From positions 127,135-191,134 of the forward strand of contig DASZSW010000009.1 of the NCBI GenBank assembly GCA_035548515.1: 64,000 bases of DNA, given 5' to 3'. The stretch's first letter is position 1. Each line of letters opens with the position of its first letter. The notes below the pieces were generated by a model. That model had not been told where the DNA came from. It saw only the letters and a program-made list of their open reading frames with translations, and did not search any database. Shown piece by piece: positions 41,674 through 50,571 of the stretch. This stretch comes from DASZQY01 sp035548515 (lineage in GTDB: Bacteria > Pseudomonadota > Alphaproteobacteria > Rhizobiales > Kaistiaceae). Made by a program: the position numbers and the translations under genes.

Positions 41674-42432
41674 ATGGCCTTCCTTGCCCGCCGTCCGGCG
41701 GAGCCCATACCCGACAGCTTCGAGATCGCGACCGATTCCGGCGTCGTCTCCGTCGACCTCCGCCGCCACCCGCGCGCGCGGAATTACACGTTGCGCGTCG
41801 CCGGCCCCGCCAAGCCACCGGTGCTCACCATTCCGCGCCGCGGCACGCTCCATGAGGCGCGCCGGTTCCTCGACCGCCACGTCGACTGGCTCCAGCGACA
41901 GATGGACAAGCTGCCGGCGCCGACCGCCATCGCCGACGGCGCCATGCTGCCGCTCCGCGGTATCATGCACGTCGTCCGCCACGAGCCCGGCACGCGCGGC
42001 GTGGTGAGCATCGGCATGGATCCGACCGGCCCGTCGCTCGTCGTGCCCACGCCAGGGCTTGGCGATGCCGGGCAGGTACGCCGCCGGGTGATCGATTTCC
42101 TGAAGCGCGAGGCCAAGCGCGACCTCGAATGGGCGGTGATCCGCCACACGCTGACCGCCGGCGTGCGCGCCAAGGCCGTGAAACTGCGCGACCAGACCAG
42201 CCGGTGGGGTTCCTGCTCGGTCGACGGGCACCTGTCGTTCTCGTGGCGTCTCGTCATGGCGCCGCCGGCGGTGCTCGATTATCTCGCCGCGCACGAGGTT
42301 TCCCACCTCGTCGAACTGAACCACTCCTACCGCTTCTGGCGCCTGTGCAAGGCGCTCGCGCCGCAGTCCGACGCAGCCCGCGCCTGGCTCAGCCAGAATG
42401 GCGCCGCGCTCCACGCCATAGGTGCGGAGTAG
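41674..42432 (+). CDS. M48/DUF45 (YgjP-like) zinc metallopeptidase domain protein
   Basis: 252 aa, soluble. Zinc site HEVSHLVELNHS (HExxH with the third His downstream in the same helix), preceded by RDQTSRWGSCSVDGHLSFSWRL, the family signature. The N-terminal half is a beta-rich domain (ARNYTLRVAG; VLTIPRRGT). In other bacteria such proteins are near restriction-modification systems, but here the gene stands alone before the efflux pump. Substrate unknown. Confidence 0.9.
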   Translation: MAFLARRPAEPIPDSFEIATDSGVVSVDLRRHPRARNYTLRVAGPAKPPVLTIPRRGTLHEARRFLDRHVDWLQRQMDKLPAPTAIADGAMLPLRGIMHVVRHEPGTRGVVSIGMDPTGPSLVVPTPGLGDAGQVRRRVIDFLKREAKRDLEWAVIRHTLTAGVRAKAVKLRDQTSRWGSCSVDGHLSFSWRLVMAPPAVLDYLAAHEVSHLVELNHSYRFWRLCKALAPQSDAARAWLSQNGAALHAIGAE

Positions 42433-42514
42433 GGACGCGCACTCCGCGTTAGGCTCCGCCGCGCGGAAGGCGTAAGCACTGGACCGCGACCGCCCTCCGA
42501 CTACTTCCCACACC

Positions 42515-43705
42515 ATGCGCCTGAAGCCCGACACGCCCGCGTTCGTCCTGCTGCTCGCGTTCCTGACGATGATCGGGCCGCTGTCGACGGACATCTTCCT
42601 CCCGTCGATGCCCGCGATGGCGGTCATCTTCCACACCACGCCCGCCGCCATACAGGCAACGCTCACCGCCTACTTCATCGGCTTCGCGCTGGCACAACTG
42701 GCCCATGGCCCGATCTCCGATCGCATCGGCCGCCGCCCCGTGCTCATCGCCGGACTGGCCGCGTACACCATCGCCTCGTTCCTGTGCATCGTCGCGCCGA
42801 GCGTGGAGCTTCTGGTGGCCGGCCGCTTCGTCCAGTCGGTTGCCGCGGCGGGCCCGATCATCCTCGCACGCACGATCGTGCGCGACATCCACAGCGGCGT
42901 GCGCGCCGGGCAGCTTCTGTCGGTGATGGCGTCGATCATGGGACTGATACCGATCCTTGCTCCCGTCGCCGGTGGGTTCCTCGAAGCCAACTTCGGCTGG
43001 CAGTCGACGTTTTGGGTGATGACCCTGGCCGGCGTCGCGGGTTTTGGCATCGTCGCGATCGCATTGCCGGAGACCATCCGTGAACGCCGGACCGAGCCGC
43101 TGTCGATCCTGAGCATCGCGCAGTCCTACGCCGTGGTCGCGCGCAGTCGCATCTTCCTCGCGTATGCCGCGCTCATCTGCTTCGCCTATTCCGGTCTCAT
43201 CATCTATGTCGGCACGTCCGCCTTCATCGTGCAAGGACGCTACGGCCTGTCGGCTGTCGCCTACGGCCTCGCGTTCGCCTGTGGCGCCGTCGCGTTCGTC
43301 GGGGGCACGGTGCTCGGCCGCCGCATCGCAAAGCACGGCACACTGAGCCGCGCCGTTGGCTTCGGCGTGGCTTTTCTCGCCGCGGGCGGCGTCCTGCTGC
43401 CGCTCTGCGTTGCCCTCGGCCCGCTGCACGTCGCGTCGTTTGTCGTTCCGATGGCCGTGTACATGATCGGCATCGGCATCGTGATCCCGCAATCGCTCGC
43501 CGCGGCGCTAACGCCATTCCCGGAGCGCGCAGGCGCCGCATCGTCGCTGCTCGGATTCCTCCACATGGGGAGCGGCGCGATCGTCCTCTGGGCGGCGGGC
43601 ACGTTCTTCGGCGCCGATCCGCTCGCCAATGTCTGCGTGCTGGGCGTCAGCGGCGTTACCGCGGCGCTTGTCTATCTCGCGACAATGCGCGTGCGCGCCG
43701 CCTAG
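42515..43705 (+). CDS. MFS transporter, Bcr/CflA family drug efflux
   Basis: 396 aa with about 12 helices. Bcr/CflA pattern: start FVLLLAFLTMIGPLSTDIFLPSMPAM, motif A-like HGPISDRIGRRPVLIAGL and helix-5 MGLIPILAPVAGGFLE (motif C). Likely exports sulphonamide/bicyclomycin-like drugs or dipeptides. Its stop overlaps the convergent PBP gene by 4 bases. Confidence 0.9.
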   Translation: MRLKPDTPAFVLLLAFLTMIGPLSTDIFLPSMPAMAVIFHTTPAAIQATLTAYFIGFALAQLAHGPISDRIGRRPVLIAGLAAYTIASFLCIVAPSVELLVAGRFVQSVAAAGPIILARTIVRDIHSGVRAGQLLSVMASIMGLIPILAPVAGGFLEANFGWQSTFWVMTLAGVAGFGIVAIALPETIRERRTEPLSILSIAQSYAVVARSRIFLAYAALICFAYSGLIIYVGTSAFIVQGRYGLSAVAYGLAFACGAVAFVGGTVLGRRIAKHGTLSRAVGFGVAFLAAGGVLLPLCVALGPLHVASFVVPMAVYMIGIGIVIPQSLAAALTPFPERAGAASSLLGFLHMGSGAIVLWAAGTFFGADPLANVCVLGVSGVTAALVYLATMRVRAA

Positions 43706-45804
43706 CCGCCGAACAGGCGCTGGAAGAATCCCTTGCGCTTGGGCTGCTGCTGGCCACCGACATCGCCCGGCGGCGTCGGCTCATCGCCCAGCCATCCGTC
43801 GTCCTCCGCCTGCGCCAGCGCATCGCCGATCGGGTCCTGCGTCAGCACCAGCGGCCGCCCGTCAGCGCCGAGCGAAGCCGGCGGCACCGGCAATCCGGCG
43901 ACGGCGCCGCCATCGCCGTAGCGGTAGTTCCCCGGCAGCTCCGCCGTCTGCACGCCGTTGAGTGCGTCGGTCATGAACCGGTTCCACGCGATCGCGGGTA
44001 GGTTCGAGCCGCTCGCCTTCTTGGTCGGCTTGTCGTCGTCGTTGCCGAACCACACGCCCGCGGTCAGCACGCGCGTGTAGCCGATGAACCATGCATCGCG
44101 GAAATCCTGGCTCGTACCCGTCTTGCCCGCGGCATCCCAGCCGGGCAACGCCGCCTTGCGCCCGGTGCCCGAGTTGATCGTCTCGCGCAGCATCGCGTTC
44201 ATCATGCCGACGTACATCGGGTCGATCACCTGGCCGGGGCCGGAGCCAGCGCGTTCGTAGAGCGTGTCGCCGTTCGACGTCATGATGCGATCGATGACGT
44301 GCGGGATGATCCCGCGTCCGCCGTTCGAGAACGGCACGAACGCCGCCGTCATCTCCAGCGGCGTCACTTCCGACGTGCCGAGCGCGATAGACGGCGTCGC
44401 CATCAGCGGCGACGTGATGCCGAGCCGCCGCGCGGTAGCCGCCACGGCGGATGGTCCGACCTCGGCAGTGAGTTCCGCCGACACCGTGTTGAGGGACTGG
44501 GAAAGTGCGGTGAGCAGCGTCACCGGCCCCTTGTAATTCTTGGACGAATTCTGCGGCTTCCAGCCGTTGATCGAGATCGGCTGATCGACGCGCACCGTCT
44601 CCGGCACCAATCCGTTTTCCAGCGCGGTGAGATACACGAACGGCTTGAACGAAGAGCCCGGCTGGCGTTTGCCGTCGACCGCGCGGTTGAACGGCGAGGT
44701 CGCATAGTCGCGCCCGCCGACCAGCGCTTTCACTGCGCCATCCGGATCGATCGCCACCAGCGCCGCCTGGCTGGCGCCGAATTTCGCGCCGTCCTCGCTC
44801 AGCGTATCCGACACCGCGCGCTGCGCCGCGCCCTGCAGACGAAGATCGATCGAGGTATCGACGATGATGTCCTGGTCGATGGAGCCGATGTAATCCGGCA
44901 ACTGGTCCATCACCCAGTCGGCGACATAGCGGCCGCTGCCGCCCGCAACGTCGCGCACCGGCTTCACCTCGGTCGACAGCGCCAGCGTCGCCTCGCGGTC
45001 GCCGATGTAGCCGGCGTCGTGCATCGCGCTCAGCACCTGCTGTGCCCGCGCCTCCGACGCCTGCGGATGGAGGATCGGAGAATAGTTGGTCGGCGCCTTG
45101 AGCAGCGCCGCCAGCGTCGCCGCCTCGGCGAGATTCACGTTGCGCGCCGACTTGCCGAAGTAGCGGTGCGCGGCGGCATCGACGCCATAGGCGCCGGCGC
45201 CGAGATAAACGCGGTTGAGATAGAGCTCGATGATCTGCTTCTTGCTGAGCCGCGCTTCGAGCCACACCGCAAGGATCACCTCCTGCACCTTGCGCTCGAA
45301 CGTACGGTCCGGCTTCAGGAACAGATTCTTGGCGAGCTGCTGCGTCAGCGTCGAGCCGCCCTGAACCACGCCGCCCGACGCGATATCGGTGATTGCCGCG
45401 CGCGCCAGCCCGATCGGGTCGATGCCGAAGTGCCAGTAGAAACGCCGGTCCTCGATCGCGATCACCGCCTCCGGCAGGTACGGCGGCATCTCGTCCAGCG
45501 TCAGGCTCTGACCGGATGAGTCGCCGCGGTTGGTGATGAGCGACCCATCCTCCGCGAGAATGCGCACGTTGGCGGCGCGCTGCGGCACGGTCCAGTCCGC
45601 CATCGGCGGCAGCTTGGAGGCGTAGTAGGCGACGACAGCGGCCAGCGAAACGACGCCAACGACCCCGAGCAGGAGCACGCTGCGCACGACCCGCCGGATC
45701 AGCCCCGGCCGCTGGCCCTTCTTCTTGTGCTTCTTGCCGCCCTTGCGGCCGCGGGCCTTCCGCCCGTCACCCTTAGCCACGCCCCGCCCGTCGTCCTCGC
45801 TCAT
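43702..45804 (-). CDS. class A penicillin-binding protein (PBP1A/1C-type, bifunctional)
   Basis: Periplasmic enzyme polymerising and cross-linking peptidoglycan. 700 aa: basic cytosolic start (KGGKKHKKKGQ), membrane anchor residues 41-60, GT51 transglycosylase with Glu118 (IAIEDRRFYWHFGID) and GGSTLTQQLAKN, then transpeptidase with Ser384 in PGSSFKPF, SQSLNTV as SxN and KTGTS as the third motif. No OB insert of canonical PBP1A is obvious. Upstream, a perfect CtrA box lies 33 bases before the ATG. Confidence 0.93.
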   Translation of the reverse strand: MSEDDGRGVAKGDGRKARGRKGGKKHKKKGQRPGLIRRVVRSVLLLGVVGVVSLAAVVAYYASKLPPMADWTVPQRAANVRILAEDGSLITNRGDSSGQSLTLDEMPPYLPEAVIAIEDRRFYWHFGIDPIGLARAAITDIASGGVVQGGSTLTQQLAKNLFLKPDRTFERKVQEVILAVWLEARLSKKQIIELYLNRVYLGAGAYGVDAAAHRYFGKSARNVNLAEAATLAALLKAPTNYSPILHPQASEARAQQVLSAMHDAGYIGDREATLALSTEVKPVRDVAGGSGRYVADWVMDQLPDYIGSIDQDIIVDTSIDLRLQGAAQRAVSDTLSEDGAKFGASQAALVAIDPDGAVKALVGGRDYATSPFNRAVDGKRQPGSSFKPFVYLTALENGLVPETVRVDQPISINGWKPQNSSKNYKGPVTLLTALSQSLNTVSAELTAEVGPSAVAATARRLGITSPLMATPSIALGTSEVTPLEMTAAFVPFSNGGRGIIPHVIDRIMTSNGDTLYERAGSGPGQVIDPMYVGMMNAMLRETINSGTGRKAALPGWDAAGKTGTSQDFRDAWFIGYTRVLTAGVWFGNDDDKPTKKASGSNLPAIAWNRFMTDALNGVQTAELPGNYRYGDGGAVAGLPVPPASLGADGRPLVLTQDPIGDALAQAEDDGWLGDEPTPPGDVGGQQQPKRKGFFQRLFGG

Positions 45805-45836
45805 GGAGTAGCGAAAACGACGCTAAATATGGCGAT

Positions 45837-45851
45837 TTAAGGGGGCGTTAA
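45837..45851. promoter_or_regulatory. CtrA box between pbp and polA
   Basis: TTAA-GGGGGCG-TTAA, an exact TTAA-N7-TTAA site, in the 128-base divergent region, 33-47 bases before the PBP start and 82-96 before polA. CtrA is the cell-cycle master regulator of alphaproteobacteria. By base composition such a site is rare (expected well under one per 64 kb). Confidence 0.6.
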
Positions 45852-45932
45852 GTTTCACAAGCCGCTGCAAGCCGTGGTGGATTGGGCCGCTCCTGCCTTC
45901 CGCTGGCAGGGGCGAGTCGCCATATTCACCAT

Positions 45933-48917
45933 ATGGCTCAAACCCTCGATTTTGCCCGCCCCGTAAAGCCCGGCGACCACGTCTTTCTGGTCGACGGCTC
46001 CGGCTACGTCTATCGCGCCTTCCATGCCCTGCCGCCGCTGAACCGCAAGTCCGACGGCCTGCCGACCAACGCCGTGCTGGGCTTCTGCAATATGCTGTGG
46101 AAGCTTCTGGTCGATGCCTCTGCGGGCGTGAAGCCGACGCATCTCGCGGTCGTCTTCGACAAATCGGAGCGCACGTTTCGCAACGAGATGTACAAGGAAT
46201 ACAAGGCGCATCGGCCCGAGGCGCCGGATGACCTGAAGCCGCAGTTCGGGTTGATCCGCAAGGCGGTGAAAGCCTTCAACGTCGCATCGATAGAGCAGTC
46301 CGGGTTCGAGGCCGACGATCTGATCGCGACCTACGCGCGGCTGGGCGCGGCGGCGGGTGCGGATGTCACGATCGTGTCCTCCGACAAGGACCTGATGCAG
46401 CTCGTCACGCCCACCGTGACGATGTTCGACACGATGAAGGACAAGCGCATCGGCCCCGCCGAGGTCGTCGAGAAGTTCGGCGTGCTACCCGACAAGGTCA
46501 TCGAAGTGCAGGCGCTGATCGGCGACACCACCGACAACGTGCCGGGCGTGCCGGGCATCGGCGTGAAGACGGCGGCTCAGCTCATCGCCGACTTCGGTGA
46601 CCTCGAGGGCCTCTTGTCCCGCACCGCCGAGATCAAGCAGCCGAAGCGCCGCGAGGCGCTGGAGACCCACGCCGAAAACGCGCGCCTGTCGAAGAAGCTC
46701 GTGACACTCGACGCCAACGTTCCCCTCGATGTGCCGATCGAAGGCCTCGCCGTGCAGGAACGCGATGGCCCGCGCCTCGTCGCGTTCTGCAAGATCCTGG
46801 AATTCACCGCGCTCAGCCGCCGCGTCGCCGAGGCGACCAAGACCGACCTCGACAGCGTCGCGCCGGGTTTCCCCGACGAAGAACCGCAGGCGCTGGCCGA
46901 GAAGAAGGATCGCGCCGACGTCACCGAGGAAGCGGTGCCCGCCCGCCCTGTTTATCGCCCATATTTCAACGCCGGCGACAAGCGCCCCGCCGAAACAAAC
47001 GGCGCCAGCGGCCCGGCGAAGGCCGTCGCGCTTGGCGCGGCCGCGGCGACCGCGAAGCCCTTCGACCACAAGGCGTACGAGACCATTGGCAGCATGGCCG
47101 ACCTCGACCGCTGGATCGGCGCGGCGAAGGCCAACGGCCGCGTCGCGATAGACGCCGAGACCAATTCGCTCGATCCGATGCGCGCCGATATCGTCGGCGT
47201 CAGCCTCGCGCTGGAACCCGGCAAGGCCGCCTACCTGCCGCTGGATCACGTGAAGGGCGAGAGCGACCTGCTCGGCAACGAGCGGCTGGAAGGCCAGATC
47301 GCAGCGAAGGAAAAGCCGACGGCGCTGGCAAAGCTGAAGGCGCTGCTCGAGGATCCGTCGGTCATCAAGATCGCGCAGAACCTCAAGTACGACTACGTCG
47401 TCTTCTCGCGCCACGGCATCGATGTGGCGCCCTATGACGACACGATGCTGATCTCCTACGCGCTGGACGGCGGCAAGGGCGGCTCCGGCATGGACGAGCT
47501 GTCCGACGCGGTGCTCAACCACAAGCCGATCGCCTTCAAGGACGTCGCCGGCTCCGGCGCGAAGCAGCTCACCTTCGACAAGGTCCCGCTCGATAGGGCG
47601 ACGGAATATTCCGCCGAGGATGCCGACGTCTCGCTGCGCCTGTGGACCGCGCTGAAGCCGCGCCTGACTGCGGAGCGCATGACGACCGTGTACGAGACGC
47701 TGGAGCGCCCGCTGATCCCGGTCCTGGCGCGCATGGAGGCGCGCGGCATCAAGGTCGACCGCCAGATTTTGTCGCGCATGTCCGGCGAGTTCGCGCAGAA
47801 ACTCGGCGGGCTGGAGCATGAGATCTACCAGCTCGCCGGCGAGAACTTCAACATCGGCTCGCCCAAGCAGTTGGGCGACATCCTGTTCGGCAAGTTCAAC
47901 CTGCCGGGCGGCAAGAAGACCAAGACCGGCGCATGGTCCACGGGCGCCGATGTGCTGGAGGAACTCGCCGCGCAGGGTAACGCGCTCTGTACGGGCATTC
48001 TCGCCTGGCGCCAGCTATCCAAGCTGAAGTCGACCTACACGGACCTGCTACCCGGCTACATTCATCCCGAAACCGGTCGCGTGCACACCTCGTACGCCTT
48101 GGCTTCGACCACCACCGGACGCCTGTCATCCTCCGATCCGAACCTTCAGAACATCCCGGTCCGCACCGACGACGGCCGCCGCATCCGCACGGCCTTCATC
48201 GCCGAGAAGGGTATGAAGCTGATCTCGGCCGACTATTCGCAGATCGAGTTGCGCATCGTCGCCCACGTCGCCGATGTGCCGGAGCTGAAGCTGGCGTTCG
48301 CCGACGGCCTCGACATTCACGCCATGACGGCGAGCGAGATGTTCAACACGCCAGCGAAGGGCATGCCGGCGGAGGTCCGCCGCCGCGCCAAGGCGATCAA
48401 CTTCGGCATCATCTACGGCATCTCGGCGTTCGGCCTGGCAAACCAGCTGGGCATCCCGCGCGAGGAAGCCGGCGCCTACATCAAGCGTTACTTCGAGCGC
48501 TTCCCCGGCATTCGCGGCTACATGGACCGCATGCGCGCTGAGGTGAAAGAGAAGGGCTACGTCTCGACTCTGTTCGGCCGCAAGATTCATTTCCCGCAGG
48601 CGCGGTCATCCAATCCGTCGGAGCGTGCCTTCGTCGAGCGCGCATCGATCAACGCGCCGATCCAGGGGACCGCCGCCGACATCATCCGCCGCGCCATGAT
48701 CCGCATGGAGGATGCGCTGGCGAAAGCGAAGCTCAACGCGAAGATGCTGCTGCAGGTGCACGACGAGTTGGTCTTCGAGGCGCCCGAGTCGGAGGTGAAG
48801 AAGACGATGGAGGTCGTGCGCGACGTGATGGAGCAGGCCGCGCATCCCGCCATCCAGCTATCGGTCCCGCTGCAGGTGGACGCCAAAGCCGGCGACAACT
48901 GGGACGCCGCGCATTAG
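45933..48917 (+). CDS. polA: DNA polymerase I
   Basis: 994-aa repair and Okazaki-processing polymerase. The 5'-3' exonuclease covers residues about 15-300 (FLVDGSGYVYRAFHALP; SSDKDLMQLV; GDTTDNVPGVPGIG). The 3'-5' exonuclease keeps its acidic residues (VAIDAETNSLD; NLKYDYVVF; YSAEDADVSL), so it should proofread. Polymerase motifs A (ADYSQIELRIVAHV), B (RRRAKAINFGIIYGIS) and C (QVHDELVFE) are intact. ATG 45933 preferred over a longer frame starting at 45882. Confidence 0.97.
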   Translation: MAQTLDFARPVKPGDHVFLVDGSGYVYRAFHALPPLNRKSDGLPTNAVLGFCNMLWKLLVDASAGVKPTHLAVVFDKSERTFRNEMYKEYKAHRPEAPDDLKPQFGLIRKAVKAFNVASIEQSGFEADDLIATYARLGAAAGADVTIVSSDKDLMQLVTPTVTMFDTMKDKRIGPAEVVEKFGVLPDKVIEVQALIGDTTDNVPGVPGIGVKTAAQLIADFGDLEGLLSRTAEIKQPKRREALETHAENARLSKKLVTLDANVPLDVPIEGLAVQERDGPRLVAFCKILEFTALSRRVAEATKTDLDSVAPGFPDEEPQALAEKKDRADVTEEAVPARPVYRPYFNAGDKRPAETNGASGPAKAVALGAAAATAKPFDHKAYETIGSMADLDRWIGAAKANGRVAIDAETNSLDPMRADIVGVSLALEPGKAAYLPLDHVKGESDLLGNERLEGQIAAKEKPTALAKLKALLEDPSVIKIAQNLKYDYVVFSRHGIDVAPYDDTMLISYALDGGKGGSGMDELSDAVLNHKPIAFKDVAGSGAKQLTFDKVPLDRATEYSAEDADVSLRLWTALKPRLTAERMTTVYETLERPLIPVLARMEARGIKVDRQILSRMSGEFAQKLGGLEHEIYQLAGENFNIGSPKQLGDILFGKFNLPGGKKTKTGAWSTGADVLEELAAQGNALCTGILAWRQLSKLKSTYTDLLPGYIHPETGRVHTSYALASTTTGRLSSSDPNLQNIPVRTDDGRRIRTAFIAEKGMKLISADYSQIELRIVAHVADVPELKLAFADGLDIHAMTASEMFNTPAKGMPAEVRRRAKAINFGIIYGISAFGLANQLGIPREEAGAYIKRYFERFPGIRGYMDRMRAEVKEKGYVSTLFGRKIHFPQARSSNPSERAFVERASINAPIQGTAADIIRRAMIRMEDALAKAKLNAKMLLQVHDELVFEAPESEVKKTMEVVRDVMEQAAHPAIQLSVPLQVDAKAGDNWDAAH

Positions 48918-48956
48918 TTCACATCGCGCGCCGACGATGCAGCGCGGCGGCTGATC

Positions 48957-49415
48957 TCACCGCCGCCCCAACCGCGCGTCGATGCTCCACGGCCCCGGGC
49001 CCGCCGCGGCGATGTACAGGAACACGAAGCAGAACAAGATCGCCGCCTCACCGAAGTTGAGCAGCGGGAAGAACGAGTGCGGAGCGTGCGCGGTCCAGTA
49101 CGCGATCGCCATTTCGCCGGACAGGATGAATGCAGCGAGCCGCGTGTAGTAGCCGGCGATGAGCGCCAGGCTGCCGACCAGTTCCAGTACGCCGATCAGC
49201 ATGAACCATGAGAAGCCGCCGGCAGGCGGCGGCGCGCCGTCGCGCAGTGGGAAGGCGGGAAAGTGGAAAAGCTTCTGCGTCGCGTGCTCGAGATAGAGCA
49301 GCGCGGTGACGATCCGCAGCAGCGACAGGAACTGTGGCCGCCAGGTCGTCAGTCGATCGAAGAATGATTCCAAGGAGATAGCCCTCCGGGCACGTGCGTC
49401 GCCGGAAGACGGCAT
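48957..49415 (-). CDS. DoxX family membrane protein
   Basis: 152 aa, four helices (LLRIVTALLYLEHATQKLF; FMLIGVLELVGSLALIAGYY; FILSGEMAIAYWTAHAP; AILFCFVFLYIAAAG). DoxX proteins are linked to quinone or thiol redox metabolism in some organisms; here the partner is unknown. First 20 residues are cytosolic and the start at 49415 is uncertain. Confidence 0.85.
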   Translation of the reverse strand: MPSSGDARARRAISLESFFDRLTTWRPQFLSLLRIVTALLYLEHATQKLFHFPAFPLRDGAPPPAGGFSWFMLIGVLELVGSLALIAGYYTRLAAFILSGEMAIAYWTAHAPHSFFPLLNFGEAAILFCFVFLYIAAAGPGPWSIDARLGRR

Positions 49416-49474
49416 CGCAAATCGCGCGCCGTTTCGGAAGGGGCGCTGGTGTCACATCGGAGTGAAGGCGCGCC

Positions 49475-49972
49475 TCAGATCGTGTTGGCGAAGAACGAGC
49501 GGATGGTGGCCGCCATTTCGGCCTTACCAAGGCGCATCGTGCCCCAGGCGTTGCCGCCCGCGAGCCTGTCCAGCTCGCGCTGCCGCCGGTCGATCAGCGC
49601 GGCGAAGCGGTCGACGAGATCCGGCGAATCTTTCAGCACGTGCGCCAGCGCCTGCTTGTTCACCTCGATCACCTCGAGCGGCGTGGTCGCTGTTATCGTT
49701 GCGCTGCGCCGCGCGCCCGTGAGCAGCGACATCTCGCCGGCGATGTCGCCGCGTCCGAGTTCCGCTACCGCGGCATCCTCGCCATGCACGGTCACGTGCG
49801 CCTTGCCCGAGACGATGATGAACATCGCATGCCCGGGCGCGTCTTCTTCAATGGGTTTGGAGCCCTGCGGATAGCGAATGAAATGCGCGTGCGCCGCCAG
49901 CTCGTCGAGTTCGGCGTCATCGAGCACGTCGGCGAAAAACGGCACTGATTTCAGTACGTCGCGCGGTTCCAT
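49475..49972 (-). CDS. cyclic nucleotide-binding domain protein
   Basis: 165 aa with one cNMP-binding beta-barrel (residues about 5-120): FIRYPQGSKPIEE, MFIIVSGKAHVTV and the phosphate-binding cassette RGDIAGEMSLLTGARRSATI. A C-terminal helical region follows (VDRFAALIDRRQRELDRLAG), without a helix-turn-helix. Could be a cAMP-sensing adaptor. ATG 49972 preferred over TTG 50008. Followed by DoxX on the same strand. Confidence 0.85.
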   Translation of the reverse strand: MEPRDVLKSVPFFADVLDDAELDELAAHAHFIRYPQGSKPIEEDAPGHAMFIIVSGKAHVTVHGEDAAVAELGRGDIAGEMSLLTGARRSATITATTPLEVIEVNKQALAHVLKDSPDLVDRFAALIDRRQRELDRLAGGNAWGTMRLGKAEMAATIRSFFANTI

Positions 49973-50004
49973 TCCCGGCAATTGCCTCCACTGGGTGCGG
50001 TCGG

Positions 50005-50571
50005 TCAAGCCGTACGGCGCCGCCAGGTGACGAGCGTCACACCCGCGACGGGATCCAGCATTTCCTCCGGCCCCGCCACCAGACCGGCGGCACCAAGCAC
50101 CGCCTCCGCGGTCTTCCCTGCGTTAAGCGCGGTGAACAACGGCACCCCGCCCGGGATCGTCACGCCGGAGGCGCGGGCAAGGTGGAATGCATCATAGCCC
50201 GCGCCGAGAAACAGGTCGAAGACAAGCCGGCCGCCAGGCACGGCGACAATGCCGCCGCGTGGCGCCGCCCTGCCCAGCGCGGCCGCAAGCGACGCATCGG
50301 CGGGATTCCACCACCAGGCATCCGATCGCCGCTCTATGCCGCGCGCCGACGAAGACACGACGAGACGGTTGCGCCGCGCGGTGTTTGGGTTGCTTTCATG
50401 GCTGAGCCGCCCGAGCACGACGACAGCCGCGATATCGAGCGCCGCCTGGAAGCGCAGCCAGTCGGCCTCGTTGTTGAGGGAGGGCGGCGTATTACCTTCC
50501 GGATCGGCGATGCAGCCGTCCGCGGAAACGATTGCGTGGCCTTCGATCCGATGCGAGGCAGACACGCTCAC
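50005..50571 (-). CDS. dihydrofolate reductase/RibD C-terminal family protein
   Basis: 188 aa resembling the RibD reductase domain: HAIVSADGCIAD at the start, VVLGRLSHESNPNTARRNRLVV and GIVAVPGGRLVFDLFLG, the NADPH-binding loop. Substrate unknown. The start overlaps the pheT stop by 4 bases (GTG/ATGA type), so it is read with the phenylalanyl-tRNA synthetase operon. Confidence 0.82.
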   Translation of the reverse strand: MSVSASHRIEGHAIVSADGCIADPEGNTPPSLNNEADWLRFQAALDIAAVVVLGRLSHESNPNTARRNRLVVSSSARGIERRSDAWWWNPADASLAAALGRAAPRGGIVAVPGGRLVFDLFLGAGYDAFHLARASGVTIPGGVPLFTALNAGKTAEAVLGAAGLVAGPEEMLDPVAGVTLVTWRRRTA

